From Halopseudomonas maritima (GTDB taxonomy: Bacteria > Pseudomonadota > Gammaproteobacteria > Pseudomonadales > Pseudomonadaceae): a DNA stretch of 64,000 nucleotides. A program made the position numbers and the translations under genes. Positions 27,262-37,106 of this stretch are shown here, in pieces. The notes beneath the pieces were generated by a model. It did not search any database. It was not told the DNA's origin and was given only the letters and a program-made list of their open reading frames with translations. The stretch lies in the NCBI RefSeq assembly GCF_021545785.1, contig NZ_CP079801.1, positions 372,001 through 436,000 on the forward strand. Direction: 5' to 3'. Each line of letters starts with the position of its first letter. Within the stretch, counting starts at the first letter, position 1.

Positions 27262-28374
27262 TCAGCCTTCCTGCAGAATCCTCAGCATCCGGCGCAGCGG
27301 CTCGGCCGCGCCCCACAGCAACTGGTCACCCACGGTGAAGGCGGACAGATACTGCGAGCCCATGTTGAGCTTGCGCAGGCGGCCAACCGGCACGCTCAGC
27401 GTGCCAGTCACGGCAGTCGGCGTCAGGCCGGCCAGGGTGTCTTCCTTGGTGTTGGGGATCACCTTGGACCACGGGTTGTGCTCGGCCAGCAGCGATTCGA
27501 TATCCGCCAGCGGCACATCCTTGTTCAGCTTGATGGTCAGTGCCTGGCTGTGGCAACGCATGGCGCCAATGCGCACACAGATGCCATCTACCGGGATCGG
27601 CCGGCCGCTACGACCAATGATCTTGTTGGTCTCGGCCTGTGCCTTCCACTCTTCACGGCTCTGGCCGCTGGGCAGCTGCTTGTCGATCCAGGGGATCAGG
27701 CTGCCGGCCAGCGGCACACCGAAGTGCTCCGCCGGAAAGCTGTCGTCACGCAAGGTGGCGGCCACGGTACGGTCGATGTCCAGAATTGCGCTGGCCGGGT
27801 CGGCCAGTTGATCAGCAACCGAGGCGTTGATGGCGCCCATCTGGCCAATCAGCTCGCGCATGTTCTGGGCACCGGCACCGCTGGCTGCCTGGTAGGTCAT
27901 GGCGCTCATCCACTCGACCAGCCCCTGCTCGAACAGGCCACCCAGGCCCATCAGCATCAGGCTGACAGTGCAGTTGCCGCCAACGAAGGTTTTCACGCCA
28001 TCACGCAGCGCCTGATCGATATTGCGACGGTTGACCGGGTCCAGGACGATGACGGCTTCATCTTCCATGCGCAACGCCGACGCGGCATCGATCCAGTAGC
28101 CCTTCCAGCCCTCGGCACGCAGCTTGGGATACACCTCTTTGGTGTAATCGCCACCCTGGCAGGTAATGATGACGTCCATCGGCTTGAGAGCTTCAAGGTC
28201 AAAAGCGTCCTTGAGCGCAGGAATATCCTTACCAATATCCGGACCCTTGCCACCTACGTTAGAGGTGGTGAAAAACACCGGATCGATATCGGCAAAGTCA
28301 TTCTCATCGCGCATGCGTTGCATCAGCACAGAGCCGACCATGCCACGCCAACCAACCAAACCAACTTGCTTCAT
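27262..28374 (-). CDS. asd: Aspartate-semialdehyde dehydrogenase
   Basis: 370 residues, of the Gram-negative long type. It reduces aspartyl phosphate to aspartate semialdehyde, the branch point to lysine, diaminopimelate, threonine and methionine. Visible are the NADP-binding start VGLVGWRGMVGS, the catalytic cysteine in FVGGNCTVSLM, and the catalytic histidine region GAMRCHSQALT. It lies between leuB and usg, the Pseudomonas arrangement. Confidence 0.97.
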   Translation of the reverse strand: MKQVGLVGWRGMVGSVLMQRMRDENDFADIDPVFFTTSNVGGKGPDIGKDIPALKDAFDLEALKPMDVIITCQGGDYTKEVYPKLRAEGWKGYWIDAASALRMEDEAVIVLDPVNRRNIDQALRDGVKTFVGGNCTVSLMLMGLGGLFEQGLVEWMSAMTYQAASGAGAQNMRELIGQMGAINASVADQLADPASAILDIDRTVAATLRDDSFPAEHFGVPLAGSLIPWIDKQLPSGQSREEWKAQAETNKIIGRSGRPIPVDGICVRIGAMRCHSQALTIKLNKDVPLADIESLLAEHNPWSKVIPNTKEDTLAGLTPTAVTGTLSVPVGRLRKLNMGSQYLSAFTVGDQLLWGAAEPLRRMLRILQEG

Positions 28375-28414
28375 AACAACACCCCCCGTGGGGTAACAGA
28401 TTCAAAGACACATA

Positions 28415-28434
28415 CGCCCGGCCGAAGCCGGGCG
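28415..28434 (-). terminator. GC-rich hairpin after leuB (weak terminator)
   Basis: Perfect 8-bp arms CGCCCGGC/GCCGGGCG with a stable four-base loop. No T run follows, so termination would be partial at best. It lies 20 nt after the leuB stop. Confidence 0.5.
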
Positions 28435-28454
28435 CAAATGGATAATCAGACAGA

Positions 28455-29537
28455 TTACAGGTTTTTCAGAGCCGCGACCACGGCGTCACCCATTTCCGCA
28501 GTGCCAACCTGACGGCAACCTTCGGACTGGATATCACCGGTACGCAGGCCCTGATCAAGCACCTGGCTGACCGCCTGCTCAATCGCATCGGCAGCCGCCA
28601 CCTGAGCAAAGCTGTAGCGCAGCATCATGGAGACCGACAGGATAGTCGCCAGCGGGTTGGCGATGCCCTTGCCCGCAATGTCCGGCGCGCTGCCGTGACA
28701 GGGCTCGTACATGCCCTTGTTGTTCACATCCAGCGAGGCAGACGGCAGCATGCCGATCGAACCGGTCAGCATGGAGGCCTGATCGGACAGGATGTCGCCA
28801 AACATGTTGTCGGTGACAATCACGTCAAACTGCTTGGGCGCACGCACCAGCTGCATCGCCGCGTTGTCGACATACATGTGCGACAGCTCGACTTCCGGGT
28901 AGTCCTTGGCCACCTCTTCGACCACTTCACGCCACAGCTGGCTGGAGGCCAGCACGTTGGCCTTGTCGACCGAACAGAGCTTTTTGTTACGCACCATCGC
29001 CATGTCGAAACCGACCTTGGCAATGCGGCGCACTTCGCTCTCGCTGTAGGGCAGCGTGTCGTACGCCATGCGCTCGCCGTTTTCCAGCGTAGTGCGCTCG
29101 CGCGGCTTGCCGAAGTAGATACCGCCAGTCAGCTCACGCACGATCAGGATATCCAGGCCAGAAACCACTTCCGGCTTGAGCGTGGAGGCTTCAGCCAGTT
29201 GCGGGTACAAGATCGCCGGGCGCAGGTTGCCGAACAGGCCCAGCTCAGAGCGAATTTTCAGCAGGCCGCGCTCAGGGCGCAGGGCCGGATCGATAGTGTC
29301 CCACTTGGGGCCACCAACGGCGCCCAGCAGCACCGCATCGGCTGCGCGAGCACGCTCCAGGGTTTCGTCTGCCAGCGGCGAGCCGTAACGGTCGTAGGCG
29401 GCGCCACCCAAATCATCGAAGCTCAACTCATAGCCCAGACCAAACTTGTCATTGGCCAGATTCAGCACCTTGACGGCCTCGGCCATGATCTCAGGACCAA
29501 TGCCGTCACCCGGCAGAATCAGAATCTGTTTGCTCAT
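28455..29537 (-). CDS. leuB: 3-isopropylmalate dehydrogenase
   Basis: 360 residues from the ATG at 29537, with GAGGAA 5 nt upstream. It oxidatively decarboxylates 3-isopropylmalate in leucine synthesis. Motifs include LPGDGIGPEIM, the substrate-binding RPERGLLKIRSEL, NMFGDILSDQ, and EPCHGSAPDIAG. It follows leuD at 57 nt; the small methyltransferase gene present between leuD and leuB in P. aeruginosa is absent here. Confidence 0.97.
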   Translation of the reverse strand: MSKQILILPGDGIGPEIMAEAVKVLNLANDKFGLGYELSFDDLGGAAYDRYGSPLADETLERARAADAVLLGAVGGPKWDTIDPALRPERGLLKIRSELGLFGNLRPAILYPQLAEASTLKPEVVSGLDILIVRELTGGIYFGKPRERTTLENGERMAYDTLPYSESEVRRIAKVGFDMAMVRNKKLCSVDKANVLASSQLWREVVEEVAKDYPEVELSHMYVDNAAMQLVRAPKQFDVIVTDNMFGDILSDQASMLTGSIGMLPSASLDVNNKGMYEPCHGSAPDIAGKGIANPLATILSVSMMLRYSFAQVAAADAIEQAVSQVLDQGLRTGDIQSEGCRQVGTAEMGDAVVAALKNL

Positions 29538-29594
29538 TACATTCCTCGTGATGTGCATGCGCAGGACATTGCCCTGCGCCGAATAAAAAACGCC

Positions 29595-30239
29595 TCAGGC
29601 CTCGCGGAACAGCCAGGGCTGCCGCTGGCGATGACCGTCTTCGAAGGCGCTGATGGCATCGCTGTCCTGCAGCGTCAGACCAATATCGTCCAGGCCATTG
29701 AGCAGACAATGCTTACGGAAGGCATCCACCTCAAACGCGTATTGTTTGCCGTCCGGGCGCGTTACCGTTTGCGCAGCCAGATCGACCGTCAACTGATAGC
29801 CCTCGGTCGCCTCGCACTGGGCAAACAACTCGTCCAGCACCTCATCCGGCAGGATGATCGGCAGCAAGCCGTTCTTGAAGCTGTTGTTGAAGAAGATGTC
29901 GGCAAAGCTCGGGGCAATCACCGCGCGGAAACCGTATTCGTCCAGCGCCCAGGGGGCGTGTTCACGGGACGAGCCGCAGCCGAAGTTTTCCCGCGCCAGC
30001 AGCACGCTCGCACCCTTGTAGCGCGGAAAGTTCAGTACAAAGTCTTCGTTGATCGGGCGCGTCGAACAATCCTGATTCGGCTGACCGACATCCAGATAAC
30101 GCCACTCATCAAACAGGTTCGGACCAAAGCCGGTGCGCTTGATCGACTTGAGAAACTGCTTGGGGATGATCTGGTCAGTGTCGACGTTGGCACGATCAAG
30201 CGGGCAAACCAGGCCAGTGTGTTGGGTAAAGGCTTTCAT
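29595..30239 (-). CDS. leuD: 3-isopropylmalate dehydratase small subunit
   Basis: 214 residues. The swivelling domain that pairs with LeuC to isomerise 2- to 3-isopropylmalate. The blocks PLDRANVDTDQIIPKQFL and NFGCGSSREHAPWAL are diagnostic. It follows leuC at 11 nt, so both are translated from one message. Confidence 0.97.
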   Translation of the reverse strand: MKAFTQHTGLVCPLDRANVDTDQIIPKQFLKSIKRTGFGPNLFDEWRYLDVGQPNQDCSTRPINEDFVLNFPRYKGASVLLARENFGCGSSREHAPWALDEYGFRAVIAPSFADIFFNNSFKNGLLPIILPDEVLDELFAQCEATEGYQLTVDLAAQTVTRPDGKQYAFEVDAFRKHCLLNGLDDIGLTLQDSDAISAFEDGHRQRQPWLFREA

Positions 30240-30250
30240 CGGGATGCTCC

Positions 30251-31678
30251 TCAGGCCTGCATCAATTCACGGACATCAACAAAGTGGCCGGCGACCGCAG
30301 CAGCGGCGGCCATGGCCGGGCTGACCAGATGGGTACGACCACCATTGCCCTGACGCCCTTCGAAGTTGCGGTTGGAGGTAGAGGCGCAATGCTCGCCACT
30401 TTCCAGGCGGTCCGGATTCATCGCCAGACACATGGAACAGCCCGGCTCGCGCCATTCAAAACCAGCGTCGATAAAGATCTGATCCAGGCCTTCCTGCTCG
30501 GCCTGCGCCTTGACCAAACCGGAACCCGGCACCACCAGCGCCTGTTTCACGGTCGCAGCCACCTTGCGGCCCTTGGCAACGGCAGCCGCTGCGCGCAGGT
30601 CTTCAATACGCGAGTTGGTGCAGGAGCCGATAAACACGCGGTCCAGTTTGATATCGGTGATCGGCTGATTGGCCGTCAACCCCATATATTTCAGGGCGCG
30701 CACGATGGAGCCGCGCTTGACGGCATCAGCTTCAACCTCTGGGTCCGGTACGTTCTGATCGACAGCCAGCACCATCTCCGGAGACGTGCCCCAGCTAACC
30801 TGCGGCTTGATGTCTTCAGCGCGCAACTCGATCACGGTGTCGAAGTGCGCATCGGCGTCAGACACCAGATCCTTCCAGGCTTCAACAGCGCGATCCCAGT
30901 CCGCACCCTGCGGTGCAAACGGGCGACCTTTGACGTAATCGATGGTCTTCTCGTCAACCGCGACCATGCCGACCCGCGCACCCGCCTCAATGGCCATGTT
31001 GCACAGGGTCATGCGGCCCTCGACCGACAGCTCACGAATCGCGCTGCCAGCAAACTCCATGGCGTGACCGTTACCACCAGCGGTGCCAATCTTGCCGATC
31101 ACAGCCAGCACGATGTCCTTGGCTGTTACGCCGAACGGCAGTTGCCCCTCAACGCGCACCTGCATGTTTTTCATCTTCTTGGCGACCAGGCACTGGGTCG
31201 CCAGCACATGTTCAACCTCGGAGGTACCGATGCCGTGGGCCAGCGCACCAAAGGCGCCGTGGGTGGAGGTGTGTGAATCACCGCAAACCACCGTCATGCC
31301 CGGCAGGGTTGCGCCCTGCTCCGGGCCGACCACGTGCACGATGCCCTGGCGCACATCGTTCATCTTGAATTCGAGGATGCCAAAGGCGTCGCAGTTCTCG
31401 TCCAGGGTTTTAACCTGAATCCGCGACACCTCATCGGCAATCGCCTCCAACCCGCCCTGACGCTCGGCTTTGGTGGTCGGTACGTTGTGGTCCGGTGTGG
31501 CGATATTGGCATCGATACGCCACGGCTTGCGGCCAGCCAGACGCAGCCCTTCAAATGCCTGCGGCGAGGTCACTTCATGGAGGATGTGACGATCGATATA
31601 GATCAACGCAGAACCGTCATCCCGCTCTTTTACGAGATGGTTGTCCCACAATTTGTCGTACAGCGTTTTTGCAGACAT
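30251..31678 (-). CDS. leuC: 3-isopropylmalate dehydratase large subunit
   Basis: 475 residues, of the aconitase superfamily. The [4Fe-4S] cluster cysteines are visible in VFIGSCTNSRIEDL and in EPGCSMCLAMNPD. It is the first gene of the leuC-leuD-leuB unit and is divergent from a LysR regulator that probably controls it. Confidence 0.97.
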   Translation of the reverse strand: MSAKTLYDKLWDNHLVKERDDGSALIYIDRHILHEVTSPQAFEGLRLAGRKPWRIDANIATPDHNVPTTKAERQGGLEAIADEVSRIQVKTLDENCDAFGILEFKMNDVRQGIVHVVGPEQGATLPGMTVVCGDSHTSTHGAFGALAHGIGTSEVEHVLATQCLVAKKMKNMQVRVEGQLPFGVTAKDIVLAVIGKIGTAGGNGHAMEFAGSAIRELSVEGRMTLCNMAIEAGARVGMVAVDEKTIDYVKGRPFAPQGADWDRAVEAWKDLVSDADAHFDTVIELRAEDIKPQVSWGTSPEMVLAVDQNVPDPEVEADAVKRGSIVRALKYMGLTANQPITDIKLDRVFIGSCTNSRIEDLRAAAAVAKGRKVAATVKQALVVPGSGLVKAQAEQEGLDQIFIDAGFEWREPGCSMCLAMNPDRLESGEHCASTSNRNFEGRQGNGGRTHLVSPAMAAAAAVAGHFVDVRELMQA

Positions 31679-31824
31679 GGGTAACTCCTGGCATCAGACT
31701 CTGGCCACCGTCCCCTGCGAATACAGGCCCTGCGGCGGCTCTTCTAGGGGCACAGAATAAATTTTGCCCGAAGATAAAACAAAGGAATATTATTCATAAA
31801 ACAGATAACCAACTGGAATTCGAG
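31679..31824. promoter_or_regulatory. Divergent promoter/operator region leuC-LysR
   Basis: 146 nt between the divergent leuC and LysR starts. The half near the LysR gene (31760-31815) is distinctly AT-rich and contains the near-palindrome GAATATTATTC. That is the place and character expected for a LysR binding site plus back-to-back promoters. The exact boxes are inferred only from position. Confidence 0.45.
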
Positions 31825-32715
31825 ATGGACACAGCAAATCTGCAAGCCTTCTTAGCGGTTGCCGATACCGGCTCGTTCTCGCGGGCGGCCGAACAGCTGC
31901 ATCTGACCCAGCCAGCGGTCAGCAAGCGTATTGCCATGCTGGAACAGCAGCTGGATGCGCGCCTGTTCGATCGCATCGGCCGTCACGTCTCGCTGACCGA
32001 GGCCGGCCTTGCCCTGCAACCAAGGGCCCAGCAGGTGCTCAGCCTGATGCATGATACGCGCCGCGCCTTGAGCAATCTATCGAGCGAGGTGTCCGGCCGT
32101 CTGAGTATCGCCACCAGCCACCACATCGGCCTGCATCGCCTGCCACCGGTGCTGCGCGAGTTCACCCGCCGCCACCCGCAGGTGTCCTTTGACATCCAGT
32201 TTCTGGATTCGGAGGTCGCCTACGACAAGGTACTGCATGGCGAGATTGAACTGGCTGTGATCACTCTGGCACCGGAGGTTGCACCACCGGTGATGAGCGA
32301 ACTGATCTGGGATGATCCACTGGATTTTGTCATCGCGCCGGAACACCCGCTTGCCCAGCAGCGCAACCTGCAACTGTCCCAGCTGGCGGGTTACCCAGCG
32401 GTATTTCCGGGCACCAACACCTTTACCCACAAGGTGGTGAGCGACCTGTTCGAGCAGTATCACGTCCAACCACAAATCAGCATGAGTACCAACTATATGG
32501 AAACCATCAAGATGATGGTCGCCATCGGCCTGGCCTGGAGTGTGCTGCCGCGCAGCATGCTTGATGCCCAGGTCAGCGTGCTCGACCTGCCAGACATCCG
32601 CTTGGAGCGTCGCCTGGGCTGCATCTGGCACAGCGGACGGACTCAGTCCAACGCGGCGCGGGCATTGATCGAGCTACTACGCGCAGCCCGCACCAGTGAT
32701 CAGAACAGCAGTTAA
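31825..32715 (+). CDS. LysR-family transcriptional regulator divergent from leuC
   Basis: 296 residues. The N-terminal winged helix-turn-helix (NLQAFLAVADTGSFSRAAEQ, LTQPAVSKRIAMLE) and the periplasmic-binding-like effector domain are complete. The conserved position next to leuC in Pseudomonas suggests control of leucine synthesis, perhaps sensing a pathway intermediate. The effector is not known. The ATG at 31825 is the only start that keeps the standard distance to the helix-turn-helix. Confidence 0.9.
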   Translation: MDTANLQAFLAVADTGSFSRAAEQLHLTQPAVSKRIAMLEQQLDARLFDRIGRHVSLTEAGLALQPRAQQVLSLMHDTRRALSNLSSEVSGRLSIATSHHIGLHRLPPVLREFTRRHPQVSFDIQFLDSEVAYDKVLHGEIELAVITLAPEVAPPVMSELIWDDPLDFVIAPEHPLAQQRNLQLSQLAGYPAVFPGTNTFTHKVVSDLFEQYHVQPQISMSTNYMETIKMMVAIGLAWSVLPRSMLDAQVSVLDLPDIRLERRLGCIWHSGRTQSNAARALIELLRAARTSDQNSS

Positions 32716-33001
32716 CCACTCGGCTGGTCGACCAACGGCACCGCCACCTCACCTTGTTGAGCCGCCCACCAGCGACTAAGGTTAACAGGTAGCGCTGCCC
32801 GTCAGCGGGCGCCCCAGTGCGTGCGCCAGGGGGGCCGGCACCGCGCAGCCAGGACAGGCAGCGCCTGCCCGCATACAGGACGATGCCAGGTGCATGCGTG
32901 CAATGATTCGATGCACTGCGCACAAGGAAACAGCCGGGCAACGAGGTCGCCACCTAACGGGGCTTTGCCTGGCAACGAGGGGTGCCACTCAGGCACTCAT
33001 A

Positions 33002-36000
33002 ATGGACAAGGACCTCATGCCAGGCACAACCGACGTCGCATCTCCGGACGCCAACCGTGACGGAGACTCTTCCTTCCAGCTGCTATTTCACGGCATGCCC
33101 GGCCCTGCGCTGCTGGTAGACACGCAAAACGAACACATCCTCGACCTCAACCCGGCCTTTGCCCAGGCCCTGCAATACGACCGCGACGCGCTGCTGGGAC
33201 AGCACGCGGGGCGTTTTCCTTTTTGGGGGCACCCACGCCGCTGGCGAGCCCTGATCCGCAGCCACAGCCGACAAGGCCCGCTGCACCAGCACCCTATTGA
33301 CCTGCTGCGCCGGGACGGCACCCTGTTGTGCTATCACCTCAGCACCATCAGCCTGAGTGGCAGCGGCCGCGCCCGCCTGCTGATGTGCCTGCAGCCGCGT
33401 ACCGAAACCGACGCCGACCATAAAGCCGCGCAGCGCTACCACCAGGCCTTCATGCACAGCGGCGAAGCCCAGTTGATCGTTGACCTGAACAGTCGCCGTC
33501 TGCTGGAAGCCAACCCTCGCTTCGAGCGCCTGACCGGACTACCGGCCAGCCAGCACCGTCTGCGCACGCTGGACGAACTAGGCTTCCTGCCAGCCGACAC
33601 CAGCGATTCGCTATTTCACCGCGTGCTTGCCGAAGGCGCCCTGGAGCACGAGCAGATCCGCGTGCAGCTGCCCGGCGGCCGGGCCTTCGAGGTGCTGTTG
33701 TATGCACGCATCGTACAACTCGACGGGCGCCGCTGCCTGCTGATTACCGCCCGCGACATCACCCATCAGCTAACACGCGACCGTGCGCTGGAAGAAAGCC
33801 GCACGCGCCTGAAGATGGCGCTGGATGCAGGACAGATGGGCATCTGGGACTGGCAGATTCGCAGCGACTCACTGCACTGCTCTGCCCGCAGTGCAGAGCT
33901 GCACGGCTACGCCGCAAACGACTGGGACGGCTCATCCGGCCACTTTCTACGCAGCGTTTTGCCCGAAGATCGGCGCGCCATTCGCCGCGCCTACGTTGCC
34001 ATCTGCCGCGGCGGACAACCGCGCTACCAGCTCACCTACCGGGTGCTTGCCGGCCAACAACTGCGCTGGTTGCAAGCCACTGCCACACTACACCTCGATG
34101 AGCACGGCCGGCCGGCCCGCATGGTCGGCACACTGATGGACATCAGCGATCAGCGCCGCAACCAGACCGCCCTGGTAGAAAGCGAAGCCAAATTCGCCAT
34201 GCTGTTTCAGAACGCCCCCGACCCCTACTGCCTGGTCCAAAGCCAGGGCCAGCGAATCATCGAGGTCAACCAGAGTTTCGCCCGGACCTTTGGCTACCCC
34301 GCTGCCAGCCTGATCGGCCGCACCCCCGAAGACATTGGCCTGTGGAGCCACCACCCAGCGCACCAGAACCTGCAGATGGCAGCACGCGGCGAGCGGGAAC
34401 TGCGCGACTGCGCGGAGACTTTCGCCACCAACAGCGGCCGCGTGCTGCTCTGCGAGATCGCCACCACTCGCCTGCGCATCAATCATCAGCAGTGTGTGCT
34501 ATTCAGCTTTCGCGACATCACCGCTCGCACCCAGGCAGAATCAGCGCTGCGCGCCTCCGAGGACAAGTTTGCCCGTGCCTTTAAAGGCAGCCCCGACTCA
34601 ATCAGCATCAGCGAGCTGAAAACTGGCCGTTACCTGGAGGTCAACGACGGCTTCTGCCGCCTGAGTGGCTATCAGGCAAACGAAGCCATCGGCCGCACCT
34701 CCCTGGAGCTCAACCTGTGGGCCGATAGCTCCGAGCGCAAGGAGCTGGTACAGCTGATGGCACAGCATGGCAGCGTACACCACCGCGAGATGCGCATGCG
34801 CGCTCGCGACGGTCATCAGTTGATGGTCGCGGTGTCCGCCCAGCCGCTAACCCTGGACGGCCTTGACTGCATGCTATTGACCGTGCGCGACATCACCGAG
34901 CAAAAACGCATAGAAGCCCGCGTCAAGCACCTGGCCTACCACGATGCCCTGACCAACCTGCCCAACCGCCTGCTGCTCAGTGACCGCCTGAGCCAACTCA
35001 ACGCGCTGTATCAGCGGCACGCCCTGCGCGGCGCCTTGCTGTTCTTTGACCTGGACCATTTCAAGCACATCAACGACTCCCTTGGCCACTCCTGCGGCGA
35101 CGCCGTGCTGCAGGAGGTGACACGTCGTCTGCTCAGCCGGGTACGAGCCGAAGACACGGTGTCGCGCCTGGGGGGTGACGAGTTCGTTGTGCTGCTCAGC
35201 GGCTTCAGTAGCAGCGGTGCCGCTCTGGCGCAGGAGGTGGAGCGCGCCGCCCGCGAACTGCTGGTTGCCATCTCGGCCCCCATGCAGGTCGAAGGACACA
35301 CCCTGCAACTGAGTGCCAGCATTGGCATCGCCCTGATTCCCGACCATGGCGACAGCGCAGAAGACCTGCTCAAGCGGGCTGATATCGCGCTATACCGCGT
35401 CAAGGAGCGCGGCCGCGACGGCATCGCGTTCTTCGAGCAATCCATGCAGGTGGCCGCCAGCGAGCGCCTGGCCATTGAGTCCGAGCTGCGTCGCGCCATC
35501 AGCGAAGGACAGTTCTGCCTCTACTATCAGCCACAGTTCGACTACCGAAACCGCCGTATTCAAGGCGCCGAATCACTGCTGCGCTGGAACCATCCCAAGC
35601 GCGGCCTGATTGGCCCCGGCGCCTTCATTGATGTACTGGAACAAAGCAGCCTGATGCTGGAAGCCGGTCGCCAAATCCTCCACCAGGCCTGTGCCTTCAT
35701 CTCGCGACTGCTGGACCAGGGCCTGATCGACTCGCAGTTCAGCCTCAGCGTCAACATCAGCCCGCGTCAGTTCCGTCACGCCAGCTTTGTCGACGACGTG
35801 CTGGGCGCCATCAATGAGTACCAGGTGCCTACCAGCTGCCTGAATCTGGAAATTACCGAAGGCATCGTCATCGAGAACATCAACGACACCATCGACAAGA
35901 TGAATGTGCTGCGCAGCCACGGCGTGCACTTTGCCATCGACGACTTCGGTACCGGCTACTCATCGCTCACTTATCTCAAGCGCCTGCCGGTCGATTTGCT

Positions 36001-36253
36001 GAAGATAGATCAGTCCTTTGTCAACGAATGTACCCACAACGCCAACGATGCCGAGATCATCCGGGCCATCATCGCCATCGCCTCAAGCCTGCACCTGGGG
36101 CTGATCGCCGAAGGGGTTGAAGAGCAGGCACAACTGCATTTTTTATACAGCCAGGGCTGCGAGCAGTTCCAGGGCTACCTGTTTGGTCGGCCGATGGAGG
36201 CCGAGCAGTTCAGCCTGCTACTGAGCAACCCACCGGACTACGATCAACTGTGA
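33002..36253 (+). CDS. Five-PAS diguanylate cyclase/phosphodiesterase (GGDEF-EAL)
   Basis: 1083 residues from the ATG at 33002; the ATG at 33017 has a better AAGGA site and is an equal candidate. Five successive PAS domains occupy about residues 20-685, each ending in a DIT- or DIS-type motif. A GGDEF domain follows with intact RLGGDEF (residues 722-728) and an inhibitory I-site RAED five residues before it. An EAL domain has ESL in place of EAL (857-859) but keeps NISPRQF, LEITEG, DDFGTGYSS, the LKID lysine and EGVEEQ. Both c-di-GMP synthesis and hydrolysis therefore look possible. No membrane helix is seen; it is a cytosolic multi-input sensor. Confidence 0.93.
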   Translation: MDKDLMPGTTDVASPDANRDGDSSFQLLFHGMPGPALLVDTQNEHILDLNPAFAQALQYDRDALLGQHAGRFPFWGHPRRWRALIRSHSRQGPLHQHPIDLLRRDGTLLCYHLSTISLSGSGRARLLMCLQPRTETDADHKAAQRYHQAFMHSGEAQLIVDLNSRRLLEANPRFERLTGLPASQHRLRTLDELGFLPADTSDSLFHRVLAEGALEHEQIRVQLPGGRAFEVLLYARIVQLDGRRCLLITARDITHQLTRDRALEESRTRLKMALDAGQMGIWDWQIRSDSLHCSARSAELHGYAANDWDGSSGHFLRSVLPEDRRAIRRAYVAICRGGQPRYQLTYRVLAGQQLRWLQATATLHLDEHGRPARMVGTLMDISDQRRNQTALVESEAKFAMLFQNAPDPYCLVQSQGQRIIEVNQSFARTFGYPAASLIGRTPEDIGLWSHHPAHQNLQMAARGERELRDCAETFATNSGRVLLCEIATTRLRINHQQCVLFSFRDITARTQAESALRASEDKFARAFKGSPDSISISELKTGRYLEVNDGFCRLSGYQANEAIGRTSLELNLWADSSERKELVQLMAQHGSVHHREMRMRARDGHQLMVAVSAQPLTLDGLDCMLLTVRDITEQKRIEARVKHLAYHDALTNLPNRLLLSDRLSQLNALYQRHALRGALLFFDLDHFKHINDSLGHSCGDAVLQEVTRRLLSRVRAEDTVSRLGGDEFVVLLSGFSSSGAALAQEVERAARELLVAISAPMQVEGHTLQLSASIGIALIPDHGDSAEDLLKRADIALYRVKERGRDGIAFFEQSMQVAASERLAIESELRRAISEGQFCLYYQPQFDYRNRRIQGAESLLRWNHPKRGLIGPGAFIDVLEQSSLMLEAGRQILHQACAFISRLLDQGLIDSQFSLSVNISPRQFRHASFVDDVLGAINEYQVPTSCLNLEITEGIVIENINDTIDKMNVLRSHGVHFAIDDFGTGYSSLTYLKRLPVDLLKIDQSFVNECTHNANDAEIIRAIIAIASSLHLGLIAEGVEEQAQLHFLYSQGCEQFQGYLFGRPMEAEQFSLLLSNPPDYDQL

Positions 36254-36441
36254 AGGAAAGCCTGATGAATTGCGCAGACCCGCTGACCTTCATCAGCGCC
36301 GTCTGAATCGCCAACCGGATCACAAAGCCGCCCGACGCGGCAGGTGTGGCGGAACCGCCTGCACACTTTTGTGTCCATAGATGCATGGACCGCAGCAGCG
36401 TGCTGCGGCATCAGGTCATAGACACAATAGGAGCAATCATC

Positions 36442-36978
36442 ATGAACAAGTCTATGTTGACGGGTATTCTGGTCGGTGCCGCCGTCGCCACGGCTGGCGG
36501 TGCCATTGCCGGTTACACCGCCTTTGCGGATAAAACCCCTACCGAGGCTGAAGTTCTTGATGTCGCCGAAATCAAGGAAACCCAGCGCACTCCGCGTGAG
36601 GTCTGCAACGACGTAGCCGTCACCCGCCAAAAGCCGGTGCAGGATCAAAACCGCATTCTCGGCACCATCGCCGGGGCGGTAGTGGGTGGCGCCCTGGGCA
36701 ACCAGGTTGGCGGTGGTAGCGGCAAGAAGATCGCCACCGTAGCTGGTGCCGCCGCAGGTGGCTACGCCGGTAACCGCGTGCAGGAAAACATGCAGAACAA
36801 CAGCACCTACACCACCACAGAGCGCCGCTGCGAAACCGTTTACGACAGCCACGAAAAAGTGGTTGGCTACAACGTCCAATACCGCATTGGCGATGAGACC
36901 GGCAGCGTGCGCATGAGCCACGATCCGGGCAGCAGCATCCCACTGCGCGATGGTCAGCTGGTGCTGAGCAGCAACTGA
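36442..36978 (+). CDS. Glycine-zipper 2TM envelope protein
   Basis: 178 residues from the ATG at 36442, preceded by TAGGAG. A hydrophobic N-terminal segment (MLTGILVGAAVATAGGAIAGY) anchors or exports it. A glycine-zipper 2TM domain follows (ILGTIAGAVVGGALGNQVGGG and TVAGAAAGGYAGNRV), then a beta-rich C-terminal region with two cysteines (VCNDV, RRCETVYD). Family members such as SlyB-type proteins sit in the envelope and respond to stress. It has no lipobox, so it is not a typical lipoprotein. Confidence 0.85.
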   Translation: MNKSMLTGILVGAAVATAGGAIAGYTAFADKTPTEAEVLDVAEIKETQRTPREVCNDVAVTRQKPVQDQNRILGTIAGAVVGGALGNQVGGGSGKKIATVAGAAAGGYAGNRVQENMQNNSTYTTTERRCETVYDSHEKVVGYNVQYRIGDETGSVRMSHDPGSSIPLRDGQLVLSSN

Positions 36979-36995
36979 TCAACTGAGTGCAACAG

Positions 36996-37029
36996 AAAAG
37001 CCGTGGCGCGAAAACGCCACGGCTTTTTT
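36996..37029. terminator. Rho-independent terminator between the glycine-zipper gene and finR
   Basis: Nine-bp arms GCCGTGGCG/CGCCACGGC are followed by six T on the plus strand and preceded by AAAA. It ends the glycine-zipper transcript and can act on the convergent finR transcript as well. Confidence 0.9.
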
Positions 37030-37106
37030 GATTGCGACAAGAGCACACCGCCCAACACCCCTGCCCCACGCAGGCGGCCCCTCCTTCCGGGCCGCGAAAA
37101 GCCTGA

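Noticed and set aside
26242..28512. A 756-codon open frame on the plus strand opposite usg and asd
   Set aside because: It is the antisense of two well-conserved enzymes. Its translation is rich in His, Arg and Gln with no domain, as expected in GC-rich DNA.
32716..33001. Possible c-di-GMP riboswitch before the GGDEF-EAL gene
   Set aside because: There is a repeated GGCAACGAGG and local pairing, but I could not fit the GEMM consensus (tetraloop, receptor and GCAAAGCC block in the right order and strand).
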